Part shown: positions 22,078 to 30,095 of the stretch, in pieces
Layout of the letters: each line of letters starts with the position of its first letter
Position numbering within the stretch: the stretch's first letter is position 1
DNA from: Pseudomonas sp. S09G 359
Lineage (GTDB): Bacteria; Pseudomonadota; Gammaproteobacteria; Pseudomonadales; Pseudomonadaceae
DNA: 64,000 nt
Assembly: GCF_002843605.1 (NCBI RefSeq)
Contig: NZ_CP025263.1
Coordinates: 5,423,501 to 5,487,500 of the forward strand
Direction of reading: 5' to 3'
Notes under the pieces: model-generated
What the model was told of the DNA's origin: nothing
The model's database searches: none
Seen by the model: the letters and a program-made list of their open reading frames with translations, nothing else
Program-made: the position numbers and the translations under genes

Positions 22078-23409
22078 ATGAAACCGACCCGTCTGCTGTT
22101 GACCTGGCTGGGCGTGCTACTGGGCTTAAGCATTCTGCTCGGCGCCGTGGCAGCGTTGCAGTTCAAGGTGCCCGACACCTTGCATTCCGTGGCGTGGGGT
22201 TTGCTCCTGGCGCTGTTACTGCTGGCCTTGCTGGACGCCCTGCGCCTGCAGCGCCGCCCGTCCCCGCGCGTACAACGGCAGATGCCCGGCAGTCTGGCCC
22301 TGGGCCGCTGGGGTGAAGTACGCCTGGTCCTGGAACATGACTACCCACAGCCACTGGCAGTGCAGGTTTTCGATCACGTTCCAGACGGGCTGACGGTAGA
22401 GAACATGCCCCAGTCCATCGAGCTGCGCCCTGGTGAGCGAAGTGAGCTGGGGTATCGCCTTCGCCCGCTGCGGCGCGGGCACTTCAGTTTCACCCGTTGC
22501 GAAATCCACCTGCCCAGCCCCATGGGCTTATGGTCGGCACGGCGGTTTATCGAAGTCAGCGATGCGACCCGCGTTTACCCGGATTTCGCCCGGCTGTATG
22601 GCGCTCAGCTGCTGGGCGTGGATAACTGGCTGAGCCAGTTGGGGGTGCGGCAACACCAACGACGGGGGCTGGGGCTGGAGTTTCATCAACTACGCGAGTT
22701 TCGTGAGGGTGACAGCCTGCGGCAGATAGACTGGAAGGCTACCGCACGGCAACGTACACCGATTGCCCGCGAATACCAGGATGAGCGCGACCAACAGATC
22801 GTGTTCATGCTTGATTGCGGCCGACGCATGCGCAGCCAGGATGGCGAGCTGTCGCATTTTGACCACGCCCTTAACGCGTGCCTGCTGCTCAGCTATGTCG
22901 CCTTGCGCCAGGGTGATGCAGTGGGGTTGTGTACCTTTGCTGCGGACCAGCCACGCTACCTGGCCCCCGTAAAGGGCAGCAGCCAACTGAACCTGTTGCT
23001 CAATTCGGTATACGACCTGGACAGCACCCGGCGAACGGCCGATTACGAGGCGGCGGCAAGCCAGCTGCTGGCCCGGCAAAAACGTCGGGCATTGGTGATT
23101 GTGGTCACCAACCTGAGAGATGAGGACGATGAAGCGTTGCTGGCTGCCGTCAAGCGCATCAGTCGCCAGCACCGGGTACTGGTGGCCAGTTTGCGCGAGG
23201 ACGTGCTCGACCAATTACGCCAACACCCCGTACAAACGCTATCGGAAGCTCTGGCCTATAGCGGCACCGTCGATTACCTCAATACCCGAGACGAACTGCA
23301 TGACCGCTTGAACGCCCACGGCCTGTCGGTGCTGGACACTTCGCCAGCTGACTTGGGCGCAGCTTTGGTCACGCGTTACCTGGGGTGGAAGAAGGCCGGT
23401 GTACTCTAA
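22078..23409 (+). CDS. DUF58 protein (MoxR partner)
   Basis: This 443-residue protein has two N-terminal membrane helices (about 6-28 and 38-60), a beta-rich region, and the DUF58 signature near residues 200-230 (FREGDSLRQIDWKATAR). A C-terminal VWA-like domain has QIVFMLDCGRRM. DUF58 proteins are the usual substrates or partners of MoxR ATPases. It is the last gene of the six-gene operon. No clear terminator with a T-run follows before the convergent PilZ gene. Confidence 0.87.
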   Translation: MKPTRLLLTWLGVLLGLSILLGAVAALQFKVPDTLHSVAWGLLLALLLLALLDALRLQRRPSPRVQRQMPGSLALGRWGEVRLVLEHDYPQPLAVQVFDHVPDGLTVENMPQSIELRPGERSELGYRLRPLRRGHFSFTRCEIHLPSPMGLWSARRFIEVSDATRVYPDFARLYGAQLLGVDNWLSQLGVRQHQRRGLGLEFHQLREFREGDSLRQIDWKATARQRTPIAREYQDERDQQIVFMLDCGRRMRSQDGELSHFDHALNACLLLSYVALRQGDAVGLCTFAADQPRYLAPVKGSSQLNLLLNSVYDLDSTRRTADYEAAASQLLARQKRRALVIVVTNLRDEDDEALLAAVKRISRQHRVLVASLREDVLDQLRQHPVQTLSEALAYSGTVDYLNTRDELHDRLNAHGLSVLDTSPADLGAALVTRYLGWKKAGVL

Positions 23410-23487
23410 ACAAGGCGCGCTGAAAAAAAGCGCGCGCGACCACAGCCGGGGCAATAACGCCCGAGCCGGGTCGACAGCGCGCTGAAC

Positions 23488-23847
23488 CTAGGCCGAAGCC
23501 TGTAAGGGATCGAAACTGAAGTAATTCAACAACACGTTAATCAGTTGCCCATACGCCTCGGACGCCTGAAGCACGCTGAACCCGGAATCGTAATGTTGCG
23601 GGTTGATATCCTCGTGGCTCCACAGACAGGTGGCCGTGAGGTCGATGGCATGGAAGGTGCCGTCCGCCGCAGGAATTTTTAAACGCAGCTCGAAGTCCAC
23701 GTCCACCATCATGGGCAACTGGCTGATTAACATCAGCCCGTCTTCCGAGACATTCCCCAGAAACCCAATGGGTTTATCGGTGAGACGGTTAAACACCTGC
23801 AAGAAATAAGGTAACTGATGCCGCTCGATCCGTCGGTCGGTAAACAT
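23488..23847 (-). CDS. PilZ-domain cyclic-di-GMP-binding protein
   Basis: This 119-residue single-domain PilZ protein has both binding motifs: R5-x3-R9 (RRIER) and N32-x-S34-x2-G37 (NVSEDG). It is therefore expected to bind cyclic di-GMP and act as a cytosolic adaptor. The target is unknown. It converges with the DUF58 gene. The ribosome site is weak, and the ATG at 23847 is chosen because the RxxxR motif must lie near the N-terminus. Confidence 0.85.
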   Translation of the reverse strand: MFTDRRIERHQLPYFLQVFNRLTDKPIGFLGNVSEDGLMLISQLPMMVDVDFELRLKIPAADGTFHAIDLTATCLWSHEDINPQHYDSGFSVLQASEAYGQLINVLLNYFSFDPLQASA

Positions 23848-24073
23848 GGTGAGATCGCCATCCTGTGGCCATGACTCTGGCCTTGCCAGTGATTCGGAAC
23901 GAACAAAAACCGCTCGCCCTCCCCGGACCTCGGTATGACAACAGGCACGCCTTTGTCACCAGACAGCCGCCGAGTCCAGGCCCCGCATTCATTCAAGTGG
24001 AAACTTGTACAAATGAATATTCAAAGGATAGCCCAAGACTGGCGACGGGCCAGTTATCAAATGACGAATGTCA

Positions 24074-24448
24074 TTATAAAGATGCAGGACGCGGCTGGGC
24101 GACGCTGGCGCCAGGGTAATGCCCCAGTTGTTGCAGCGTGTCCAGCCTTGCGCGAGCACGATAGGCATACTCACTCGACGGGTACTGATTGATAATGAAT
24201 TGATAGGTCTGCACTGCGTCGACGAACAGCTTCTGGCGTTCCAGGCACTGCCCGCGCAACATCGAGACCTCTGGCTGTACGTATCGGCGGGTACGGCTTT
24301 CGCGATCTACCTGGGACAATTCCAGGGTGACACGCTCGCAATCGCCGACCTTGTACGCGCGATAGGCGTTGTTCAAATGGTGGTCCATAGACCAACGGGT
24401 GCAGCCGACAACACTGACGGCCAGGGCAGCAATGAGCAAAATTCGCAT
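24074..24448 (-). CDS. Small TPR-like lipoprotein
   Basis: This 124-residue protein starts with a lipoprotein signal (MRILLIAALAVSVVGC), with the lipobox cysteine at residue 16, so it is probably anchored to the outer membrane. The mature part contains short helical repeats resembling tetratricopeptide motifs (AYRAYKVGDCERV, KLFVDAVQTYQFIINQYPSSEYAYRARARL). AGGAG lies 8 bases before the ATG. It is divergent from pyruvate kinase. No specific role can be assigned. Confidence 0.75.
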   Translation of the reverse strand: MRILLIAALAVSVVGCTRWSMDHHLNNAYRAYKVGDCERVTLELSQVDRESRTRRYVQPEVSMLRGQCLERQKLFVDAVQTYQFIINQYPSSEYAYRARARLDTLQQLGHYPGASVAQPRPASL

Positions 24449-24623
24449 GAGGGTTCTCCTGTCTTGTGCAGTGTATCGACCCCGCGTCGAAAATCTTCAA
24501 GGTTGTTGGTCTATTCAGCATCTGAGAAAACAAGCCGATCGTCGATAAGTAGTGCAAACGAACAATGACTACAACGAAAGAGCATAGTAGCCTTCCTCAG
24601 CGCTTGAACTCAGGAGTCTGTGC

Positions 24624-26075
24624 ATGTCCGTCCGTCGTACCAAAATCGTCGCCACCCTTGGCCCGGCCAGCAACTCGCCGGAAGTCCTCGAACAGCTGAT
24701 TCTGGCTGGTTTGGACGTTGCCCGTCTGAACTTCTCCCACGGCACCCCGGACGAGCACAAGGCTCGCGCCAAGCTGGTGCGTGACCTGGCCGCCAAGCAT
24801 GGCCGCTTCGTGGCATTGCTGGGTGACCTGCAAGGCCCGAAAATCCGTATCGCCAAATTTGCCAACAAGCGAATCGAGCTGAAGATCGGTGACACGTTCA
24901 CGTTCTCCACCAGCCACCCGCTGACCGAAGGCAACCAACAAGTAGTGGGTATCGACTACCCGGACCTGGTCAAGGATTGCGGCGTCGGTGACGAACTGCT
25001 GCTGGACGACGGCCGCGTGGTCATGCGCGTCGACACCGCGACCCCGACCGAGCTGCATTGCACCGTGATCATCGGCGGCCCGCTGTCCGACCACAAAGGC
25101 ATCAACCGTCGCGGCGGTGGCCTGACGGCGCCGGCCCTGACTGAAAAAGACAAGGCCGACATCAAGCTCGCCGCCGAAATGGAAGTGGACTACCTCGCCG
25201 TGTCCTTCCCGCGCGACGCCGCCGACATGGAATATGCCCGTAAACTGCGCGACGAAGCCGGCGGCACCGCCTGGCTGGTGGCTAAGATCGAACGCGCCGA
25301 AGCCGTGGCCGATGACGAAACCCTCGACGGCCTGATCAAGGCTTCCGACGCCGTGATGGTTGCCCGTGGCGACCTGGGCGTGGAAATCGGCGACGCCGAG
25401 CTGATCGGTATCCAGAAAAAAATCATCCTGCACGCACGCCGCCACAACAAGGCCGTCATCGTGGCGACCCAGATGATGGAGTCGATGATCCAGAACCCGA
25501 TGCCGACCCGTGCCGAAGTGTCCGACGTGGCCAACGCCGTGCTCGACTACACCGACGCCGTGATGCTCTCGGCTGAAAGTGCTGCAGGCCCTTACCCGCT
25601 GGAAGCAGTGCAAGCCATGGCACGTATTTGCATCGGCGCCGAAAAGCACCCGACCAGCAAAACCTCCAGCCACCGCATCGGCAAAGAGTTCGAAAGCTGC
25701 GACCAGAGCATCGCCCTGGCGGCCATGTATACCGCTAACCACTTCCCGGGTGTGAAAGCGATCATCGCCTTGACTGAAAGTGGTTACACGCCGTTGATCA
25801 TGTCGCGTATCCGTTCCTCGGTGCCGATCTACGCGTTCTCCCCGCACCGCGAAACCCAGGCCCGCGCGGCCATGTTCCGTGGCGTGTACACCGTACCGTT
25901 CGATCCGGCCTCGTTGCCGCCGCACGAAGTCAGCCAGGCGGCCATCGACGAACTGGTCAAGCGTGGCGTTGTGGAGAAAGGCGACTGGGTCATCCTGACC
26001 AAGGGCGACAGCTACCACACCATCGGCGGTACCAACGGCATGAAGATCCTGCACGTTGGCGACCCAATGGTCTGA
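24624..26075 (+). CDS. pykA: Pyruvate kinase
   Basis: This 483-residue enzyme converts phosphoenolpyruvate and ADP to pyruvate and ATP, the last step of glycolysis and of the Entner-Doudoroff route used here. Visible motifs include VRRTKIVATLGPASNSPE at the N-terminus, the metal/substrate site GDLQGPKIR, the active-site loop VAKIERAEAV, the MVARGDLGVEIG stretch and NKAVIVATQMMESMI. The symbol is chosen because the neighbourhood (enoyl-CoA hydratase, ferredoxin reductase, fumarase) matches that of pykA in P. aeruginosa. AGGAG precedes the ATG. A strong terminator follows. Confidence 0.95.
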   Translation: MSVRRTKIVATLGPASNSPEVLEQLILAGLDVARLNFSHGTPDEHKARAKLVRDLAAKHGRFVALLGDLQGPKIRIAKFANKRIELKIGDTFTFSTSHPLTEGNQQVVGIDYPDLVKDCGVGDELLLDDGRVVMRVDTATPTELHCTVIIGGPLSDHKGINRRGGGLTAPALTEKDKADIKLAAEMEVDYLAVSFPRDAADMEYARKLRDEAGGTAWLVAKIERAEAVADDETLDGLIKASDAVMVARGDLGVEIGDAELIGIQKKIILHARRHNKAVIVATQMMESMIQNPMPTRAEVSDVANAVLDYTDAVMLSAESAAGPYPLEAVQAMARICIGAEKHPTSKTSSHRIGKEFESCDQSIALAAMYTANHFPGVKAIIALTESGYTPLIMSRIRSSVPIYAFSPHRETQARAAMFRGVYTVPFDPASLPPHEVSQAAIDELVKRGVVEKGDWVILTKGDSYHTIGGTNGMKILHVGDPMV

Positions 26076-26092
26076 TTGATTCGCTGAAAAAC

Positions 26093-26125
26093 AAAAGCCC
26101 CGCCATGTGAATGGCGGGGCTTTTT
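26093..26125 (+). terminator. Terminator after pykA
   Basis: This is a perfect 14-base stem, AAAAGCCCCGCCAT, with a GTGA loop, followed by five T. Confidence 0.92.
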
Positions 26126-26163
26126 GTATTGCAGATTGGCTTTGGTACTGGCTTCACTGGCCT

Positions 26164-26248
26164 CTTCGCGAGCAAGCCCGCTCCCCCCATTCGACCGCGT
26201 TTCTTCAGGATGTACGCAGTTAAATGTGGGAGCGGGCTTGCTCGCGAA
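26164..26248. repeat. REPIN, GCGGG type
   Basis: Inverted REP arms (TTCGCGAGCAAGCCCGCTCC and GGAGCGGGCTTGCTCGCGAA) are separated by about 40 bases, between pykA and the convergent enoyl-CoA hydratase gene. Confidence 0.85.
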
Positions 26249-26275
26249 GACGTCCGACCAGCCAACGCTCATTCA

Positions 26276-27022
26276 TCACCGAGTGATAAAAGCCGACAAC
26301 GCCGCAATCGCTTCCGGTGATTTCAAGCGCTGAGTAAACAGAGCGCCCTCCTCTTCGATCACCTTGCGCAGTTGCTCGCGATCAACACTTTTCATCAATT
26401 GCTTGGTGACCTGCACCGCCGCTGGCGCCAGGTGCTCAAAGCGCTCGGCCACTTCCCGCGCCCTGGCCAGCGCCGCTTCGCCGCTGCCCAACGCCTCTGT
26501 GGCAATCCCCCACGCCGCCGCCTGCTCACCGCTGAAACCCTCGCCCAGCAGTAACAGTTCAGCCGCTTTCGCGTGCCCCAGCAGGCGCGGCAGGATCAGG
26601 CTCGAACCAAACTCCGGGCACAGCCCCAGGTTGACGAACGGCATGCGCAGGCGCGCATCGCGGCTGATATAGACCAGGTCGCAATGCAGCAGCAGCGTCG
26701 TGCCGATGCCCACCGCCGCTCCTGCGACGGCAGCGATCACCGGCTTGCGGCAATTAAGCAGGCTTTGCATGAAGTGAAACGGTGGGCTGTCGAGGTCGGT
26801 GGGGGGCTGTTCAAGGAAGTCGCCGATGTCGTTGCCGGCGGTAAAGCAGTCGCTGCTGCCCTGGATCAGCACCGAGCGCACGCCTGCATCCGCATCGGCC
26901 TGCTCCAGGGCCTCGGCCAGTTGCGTGTACATGGCGCGGGTCAGGGCGTTTTTCTTGTCGGGGCGATTAAGCTGCAGGGTCAGCACCCCGCGTTCGCGTT
27001 GCTGCAGGATGGCGTCGGTCAT
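26276..27022 (-). CDS. Enoyl-CoA hydratase/isomerase family protein
   Basis: This 248-residue crotonase-fold protein is predicted to act on acyl-CoA thioesters in the cytosol. The oxyanion-hole segments are visible as SDCFTAGNDIGDF (about 58-70) and AVAGAAVGIGTTLLLHCDLVY (about 98-118). The PEFGSS segment keeps one catalytic glutamate position near 140. It starts MTDAILQQRERGVLTLQLNRP, typical of the family. The ferredoxin-reductase gene ends 30 bases upstream on the same strand, so they may form an operon. The substrate cannot be deduced. Confidence 0.88.
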   Translation of the reverse strand: MTDAILQQRERGVLTLQLNRPDKKNALTRAMYTQLAEALEQADADAGVRSVLIQGSSDCFTAGNDIGDFLEQPPTDLDSPPFHFMQSLLNCRKPVIAAVAGAAVGIGTTLLLHCDLVYISRDARLRMPFVNLGLCPEFGSSLILPRLLGHAKAAELLLLGEGFSGEQAAAWGIATEALGSGEAALARAREVAERFEHLAPAAVQVTKQLMKSVDREQLRKVIEEEGALFTQRLKSPEAIAALSAFITR

Positions 27023-27052
27023 GGCGAGTCTCGCGGTGGTGGAATTCAGCGC

Positions 27053-27985
27053 TCAACCACGGGGCACAAACACATCGGCCAGCAGTTGATTACGCGGCAG
27101 TCCTGCCAGGAACAGGCGCTTGGCGAACGCCTCAACGCTGACGGGGTGCCCGCAGAGTAAAGCCAGAGTTTGCCGTGAAACAAGCCGCAGTTGCGCCAAT
27201 GCCTGGGCCAACTGCGCCTCGGTCCACAGCTCCACCGACAGGTTGGGATGCTGCGCAGCCAGCGCCGCCAGGGGCTCGGCCAGGTAATGGCCGCTGGCAT
27301 CATGGGCCAGGTGAATCACGCGGATGGCGGCTTGGTGATCCTGGCGCAGCGCTTCGCGCAATACCCCCCACAACGGGCCCAGCCCGGTGCCGGAAGCCAG
27401 CAGCCAGAGTGGCCGGGATTGCCAATCGGGATCGTATTGCAGCGCGCCGCCGCGCAATTCGCCCAGCCGCAATGGATCCCCGACCTGCAGTTGGCGGGCG
27501 ATGTCGCTGAATTCACCCGGCTGACGGCAATCGATATGAAACTCCAGAAACGGCTCTTCCTGCGGCAAGCTGGCCAGGGAGTACGGGCGCGCCACCTGCC
27601 CCGCCCACACCACCAGGTGCTGTCCGGCCCGATAGCGCAGGCCACGCTCCGGTTGCAGGCGCAGACGCAGCACCGTCGAGTTCAGCCAGTCGGCACCGAC
27701 TACCCGAGCCGGCAAGCCGTCACGCAACGGGTCAAACGCCTCGACGTGCAGATCACCACTCACCTGGCACTGGCAAGCCAGGCGCCAGCCCTGCTGGCGT
27801 TGCGCCGGGCTCAGGGCATCGGGTTGTTGGTCCTCGACGTCGCCCTGGCAACGTACCAGGCAGGCATGGCAGCTGCCGGCGCGGCAACTGTAGGGCACGG
27901 CCACACCCGCCTGGTTCAAGGCATCCAGCAGGTTGCTGCCGGTGGCGACCGACCAGTGGCGTTCGCCGACGTGCAGTTCAGGCAT
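27053..27985 (-). CDS. 2Fe-2S ferredoxin/FAD/NAD oxidoreductase
   Basis: This 310-residue iron-sulphur flavoprotein resembles oxygenase electron-transfer components. Residues about 1-85 form a plant-type ferredoxin with the C-x4-C-x2-C cluster (CRAGSCHACLVRC) and a later cysteine in LACQC. An FAD-binding barrel follows, with the ARPYSLAS motif (RxYS), and then an NAD-binding Rossmann domain (LLASGTGLGPLWGVL). I start at the ATG at 27985; a TTG four codons upstream (27997) is an alternative. No oxygenase subunit is next to it, so its electron acceptor is unknown. Confidence 0.87.
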   Translation of the reverse strand: MPELHVGERHWSVATGSNLLDALNQAGVAVPYSCRAGSCHACLVRCQGDVEDQQPDALSPAQRQQGWRLACQCQVSGDLHVEAFDPLRDGLPARVVGADWLNSTVLRLRLQPERGLRYRAGQHLVVWAGQVARPYSLASLPQEEPFLEFHIDCRQPGEFSDIARQLQVGDPLRLGELRGGALQYDPDWQSRPLWLLASGTGLGPLWGVLREALRQDHQAAIRVIHLAHDASGHYLAEPLAALAAQHPNLSVELWTEAQLAQALAQLRLVSRQTLALLCGHPVSVEAFAKRLFLAGLPRNQLLADVFVPRG

Positions 27986-28038
27986 ATAAAGGCTCAAGCA
28001 GTGTGAAGATCGCTAACCATACCGCGACCGGCCTTTTT

Positions 28039-28126
28039 GTGGGAGCGGGCTTGCTCGCGAAGGCGGTGTGTCCGCCGACCTACAGGGTGGCTGATACTCC
28101 GCCTTCGCGAGCAAGCCCGCTCCCAC
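28039..28126. repeat. REPIN, GCGGG type
   Basis: GTGGGAGCGGGCTTGCTCGCG and its inverse flank a shorter GGCGG inverted repeat in the middle. It lies in the intergenic region upstream of the fumarase promoter. Confidence 0.88.
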
Positions 28127-28192
28127 CTTTGGCCTGCATTCACACCCATCAGAGTTTGACCATAGTCGGGTGTATCGGCCACCGCGTCGGGT

Positions 28193-28302
28193 TATACTGC
28201 CGCGCCTTTTTAGCGTCGCGCCAACAATACTTGCTCTTCTTGGCGACGCGCCTTGGAAAGGTGGCTTCAGCCGACCGATGCACTTCACTGAAGCCACCTT
28301 TA
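28193..28302 (+). promoter_or_regulatory. Fumarase promoter and two-hairpin leader
   Basis: A good -10 element TATACT is at 28193-28198, with only a weak -35 upstream. The leader then holds two hairpins. The first pairs GCGTCG..CCAA (28213-28224) with TTGGCGACGC (28240-28249). The second is a perfect 14-base stem, AAAGGTGGCTTCAG (28257-28270) with CTGAAGCCACCTTT (28288-28301), around a 17-base loop. The second ends 31 bases before the start codon, and AGAGGAGCG follows as ribosome site. The function is unknown; attenuation or mRNA stability are possibilities. Confidence 0.5.
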
Positions 28303-28333
28303 TTGAATGTTCCCTTATAGAGGAGCGCGACTC

Positions 28334-29857
28334 ATGACCGTGATCAAGCAAGACGACCTGATTCAGAGCGTTGCCGACGCCCTGCAATTCATTTCCTACT
28401 ACCACCCCGTTGACTTCATCCAGGCCATGCACGAAGCCTACCTGCGCGAAGAATCGCCGGCAGCCCGTGACTCCATCGCCCAGATCCTGATCAACTCGCG
28501 CATGTGCGCCACCGGCCATCGCCCGATCTGCCAGGACACCGGTATCGTTACCGTGTTCGTGCGCGTGGGCATGGACGTACGTTGGGATGGCGCCACCATG
28601 GGCCTGGACGACATGATCAACGAAGGCGTGCGTCGCGCCTACAACCTTCCGGAAAACGTCCTGCGCGCATCCATCCTGGCCGACCCGGCCGGCGCGCGTA
28701 AAAACACCAAGGACAACACCCCGGCCGTGATCCACTACTCCATCGTCCCGGGTAACACCGTGGAAGTGGACGTGGCGGCCAAGGGCGGCGGTTCCGAGAA
28801 CAAGTCGAAAATGGCCATGCTCAACCCGTCCGACTCGATCGTCGACTGGGTGCTCAAGACCGTTCCGACCATGGGCGCCGGCTGGTGCCCACCGGGCATG
28901 CTCGGCATCGGCATCGGCGGCACTGCCGAGAAAGCGGCGGTGATGGCCAAGGAAGTGTTGATGGAATCCATCGACATCCATGAGCTGAAAAAACGCGGCC
29001 CGCAGAACCGTATCGAAGAGATGCGCCTGGAGCTGTTCGAGAAGGTCAACCAACTGGGCATCGGCGCCCAGGGCCTGGGTGGCCTGACCACCGTGCTCGA
29101 CGTGAAGATCATGGACTACCCGACCCACGCCGCCTCCCTGCCGGTGTGCATGATCCCGAACTGCGCCGCCACCCGTCACGCGCACTTCGTGCTCGACGGC
29201 TCGGGCCCGGCGTCGCTGGAAGCGCCACCGCTGGACGCCTACCCGGAAATCGTCTGGGAAGCCGGCCCGTCGGCCCGTCGCGTCAACCTCGACACCCTGA
29301 CCCCGGAAGAAGTGCAGAGCTGGAAGCCGGGCGAAACCGTGTTGCTCAACGGCAAGATGCTCACCGGTCGCGACGCCGCGCATAAGCGCATGGTCGAGAT
29401 GCTGAACAAGGGCGAAACCCTGCCGGTGGACCTCAAGGGTCGCTTTATCTACTACGTCGGCCCGGTTGATCCGGTGCGCGAAGAAGTGGTTGGCCCGGCT
29501 GGCCCGACCACCGCCACGCGGATGGACAAGTTCACCCGCCAGATCCTCGAGCAAACCGGCCTGCTGGGCATGATCGGCAAATCCGAGCGCGGCCCTACCG
29601 CCATCGAAGCGATCAAGGACCACAAAGCCGTGTACCTGATGGCCGTGGGCGGCGCTGCCTACCTGGTGGCGCAAGCCATCAAGAAGTCGCGCGTGGTGGC
29701 CTTCGCCGAGCTGGGCATGGAAGCAATCTACGAGTTCGACGTGAAAGACATGCCGGTCACCGTCGCGGTGGACAGCAAGGGCGAATCCGTACACATCACC
29801 GGTCCTGCCATCTGGCAGAAAAAGATCAGTGAAAGCCTGGCGGTAGAAGTGCAGTAA
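28334..29857 (+). CDS. Class I fumarate hydratase (4Fe-4S)
   Basis: This 507-residue oxygen-sensitive fumarase is of the FumA/FumB type, interconverting fumarate and malate in the citric acid cycle. The alpha part comes first, with ATGHRPICQDTG including C66, and the LPVCMIPNCAATRHAHF segment with further cluster cysteines. The beta part follows from about residue 300 (ETVLLNGKMLTGRDAAHKRM and VGPAGPTTATRMD). The length matches the fused form. The ATG at 28334 has AGGAG upstream. The gene is single, between a structured leader and a strong terminator. Confidence 0.95.
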   Translation: MTVIKQDDLIQSVADALQFISYYHPVDFIQAMHEAYLREESPAARDSIAQILINSRMCATGHRPICQDTGIVTVFVRVGMDVRWDGATMGLDDMINEGVRRAYNLPENVLRASILADPAGARKNTKDNTPAVIHYSIVPGNTVEVDVAAKGGGSENKSKMAMLNPSDSIVDWVLKTVPTMGAGWCPPGMLGIGIGGTAEKAAVMAKEVLMESIDIHELKKRGPQNRIEEMRLELFEKVNQLGIGAQGLGGLTTVLDVKIMDYPTHAASLPVCMIPNCAATRHAHFVLDGSGPASLEAPPLDAYPEIVWEAGPSARRVNLDTLTPEEVQSWKPGETVLLNGKMLTGRDAAHKRMVEMLNKGETLPVDLKGRFIYYVGPVDPVREEVVGPAGPTTATRMDKFTRQILEQTGLLGMIGKSERGPTAIEAIKDHKAVYLMAVGGAAYLVAQAIKKSRVVAFAELGMEAIYEFDVKDMPVTVAVDSKGESVHITGPAIWQKKISESLAVEVQ

Positions 29858-29875
29858 GCACCCTCCCGCAAGGAG

Positions 29876-29912
29876 AAAGGCGACTGCGGCCCACGGCCCA
29901 GTCGCCTTTTTT
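29876..29912 (+). terminator. Terminator after fumarase
   Basis: This is an 11-base stem, AAAGGCGACTG with CAGTCGCCTTT, around a GC-rich loop, followed by a T-run, 18 bases past the stop codon. Confidence 0.92.
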
Positions 29913-29933
29913 ATGGCCCGACAACGCTCTCAT

Positions 29934-30020
29934 GTGGGAGGGGGCTTGCCCCCGATTGCAGTGGGCCAGTTACCCATGCATTCACTGGCACTCCGTCATC
30001 GGGGGCAAGCCCCCTCCCAC
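29934..30020. repeat. REPIN, GGGGG type
   Basis: GTGGGAGGGGGCTTGCCCCC and its inverse are separated by about 45 bases, located between fumarase and the sensor kinase gene. Confidence 0.9.
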
Positions 30021-30095
30021 ACAAGCTCACTCGCCACAAGACCCAGGCAGCACATGGTATGGTGCTCCCCCCTAATTGCAGCTGTTCATATCCGT

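Noticed and set aside
23410..23487. GCGCGCTG repeats after the DUF58 gene as a terminator
   Set aside because: Stems can form, but there is no T-run on either strand and the pairing is short.
27986..27997. TTG-initiated start four codons upstream for the ferredoxin reductase
   Set aside because: There is no ribosome site at proper distance, and the ATG at 27985 matches the usual family beginning; kept only as an alternative.
28039..28126. REPIN as a possible CRISPR repeat or attenuator
   Set aside because: It is a single inverted pair with no regular spacer series, and it matches the other REP elements of the window.
28156..28161. TTGACC as the -35 element of the fumarase promoter
   Set aside because: It lies 31 bases from the TATACT -10 box, far outside the usual 16-18 base spacing.
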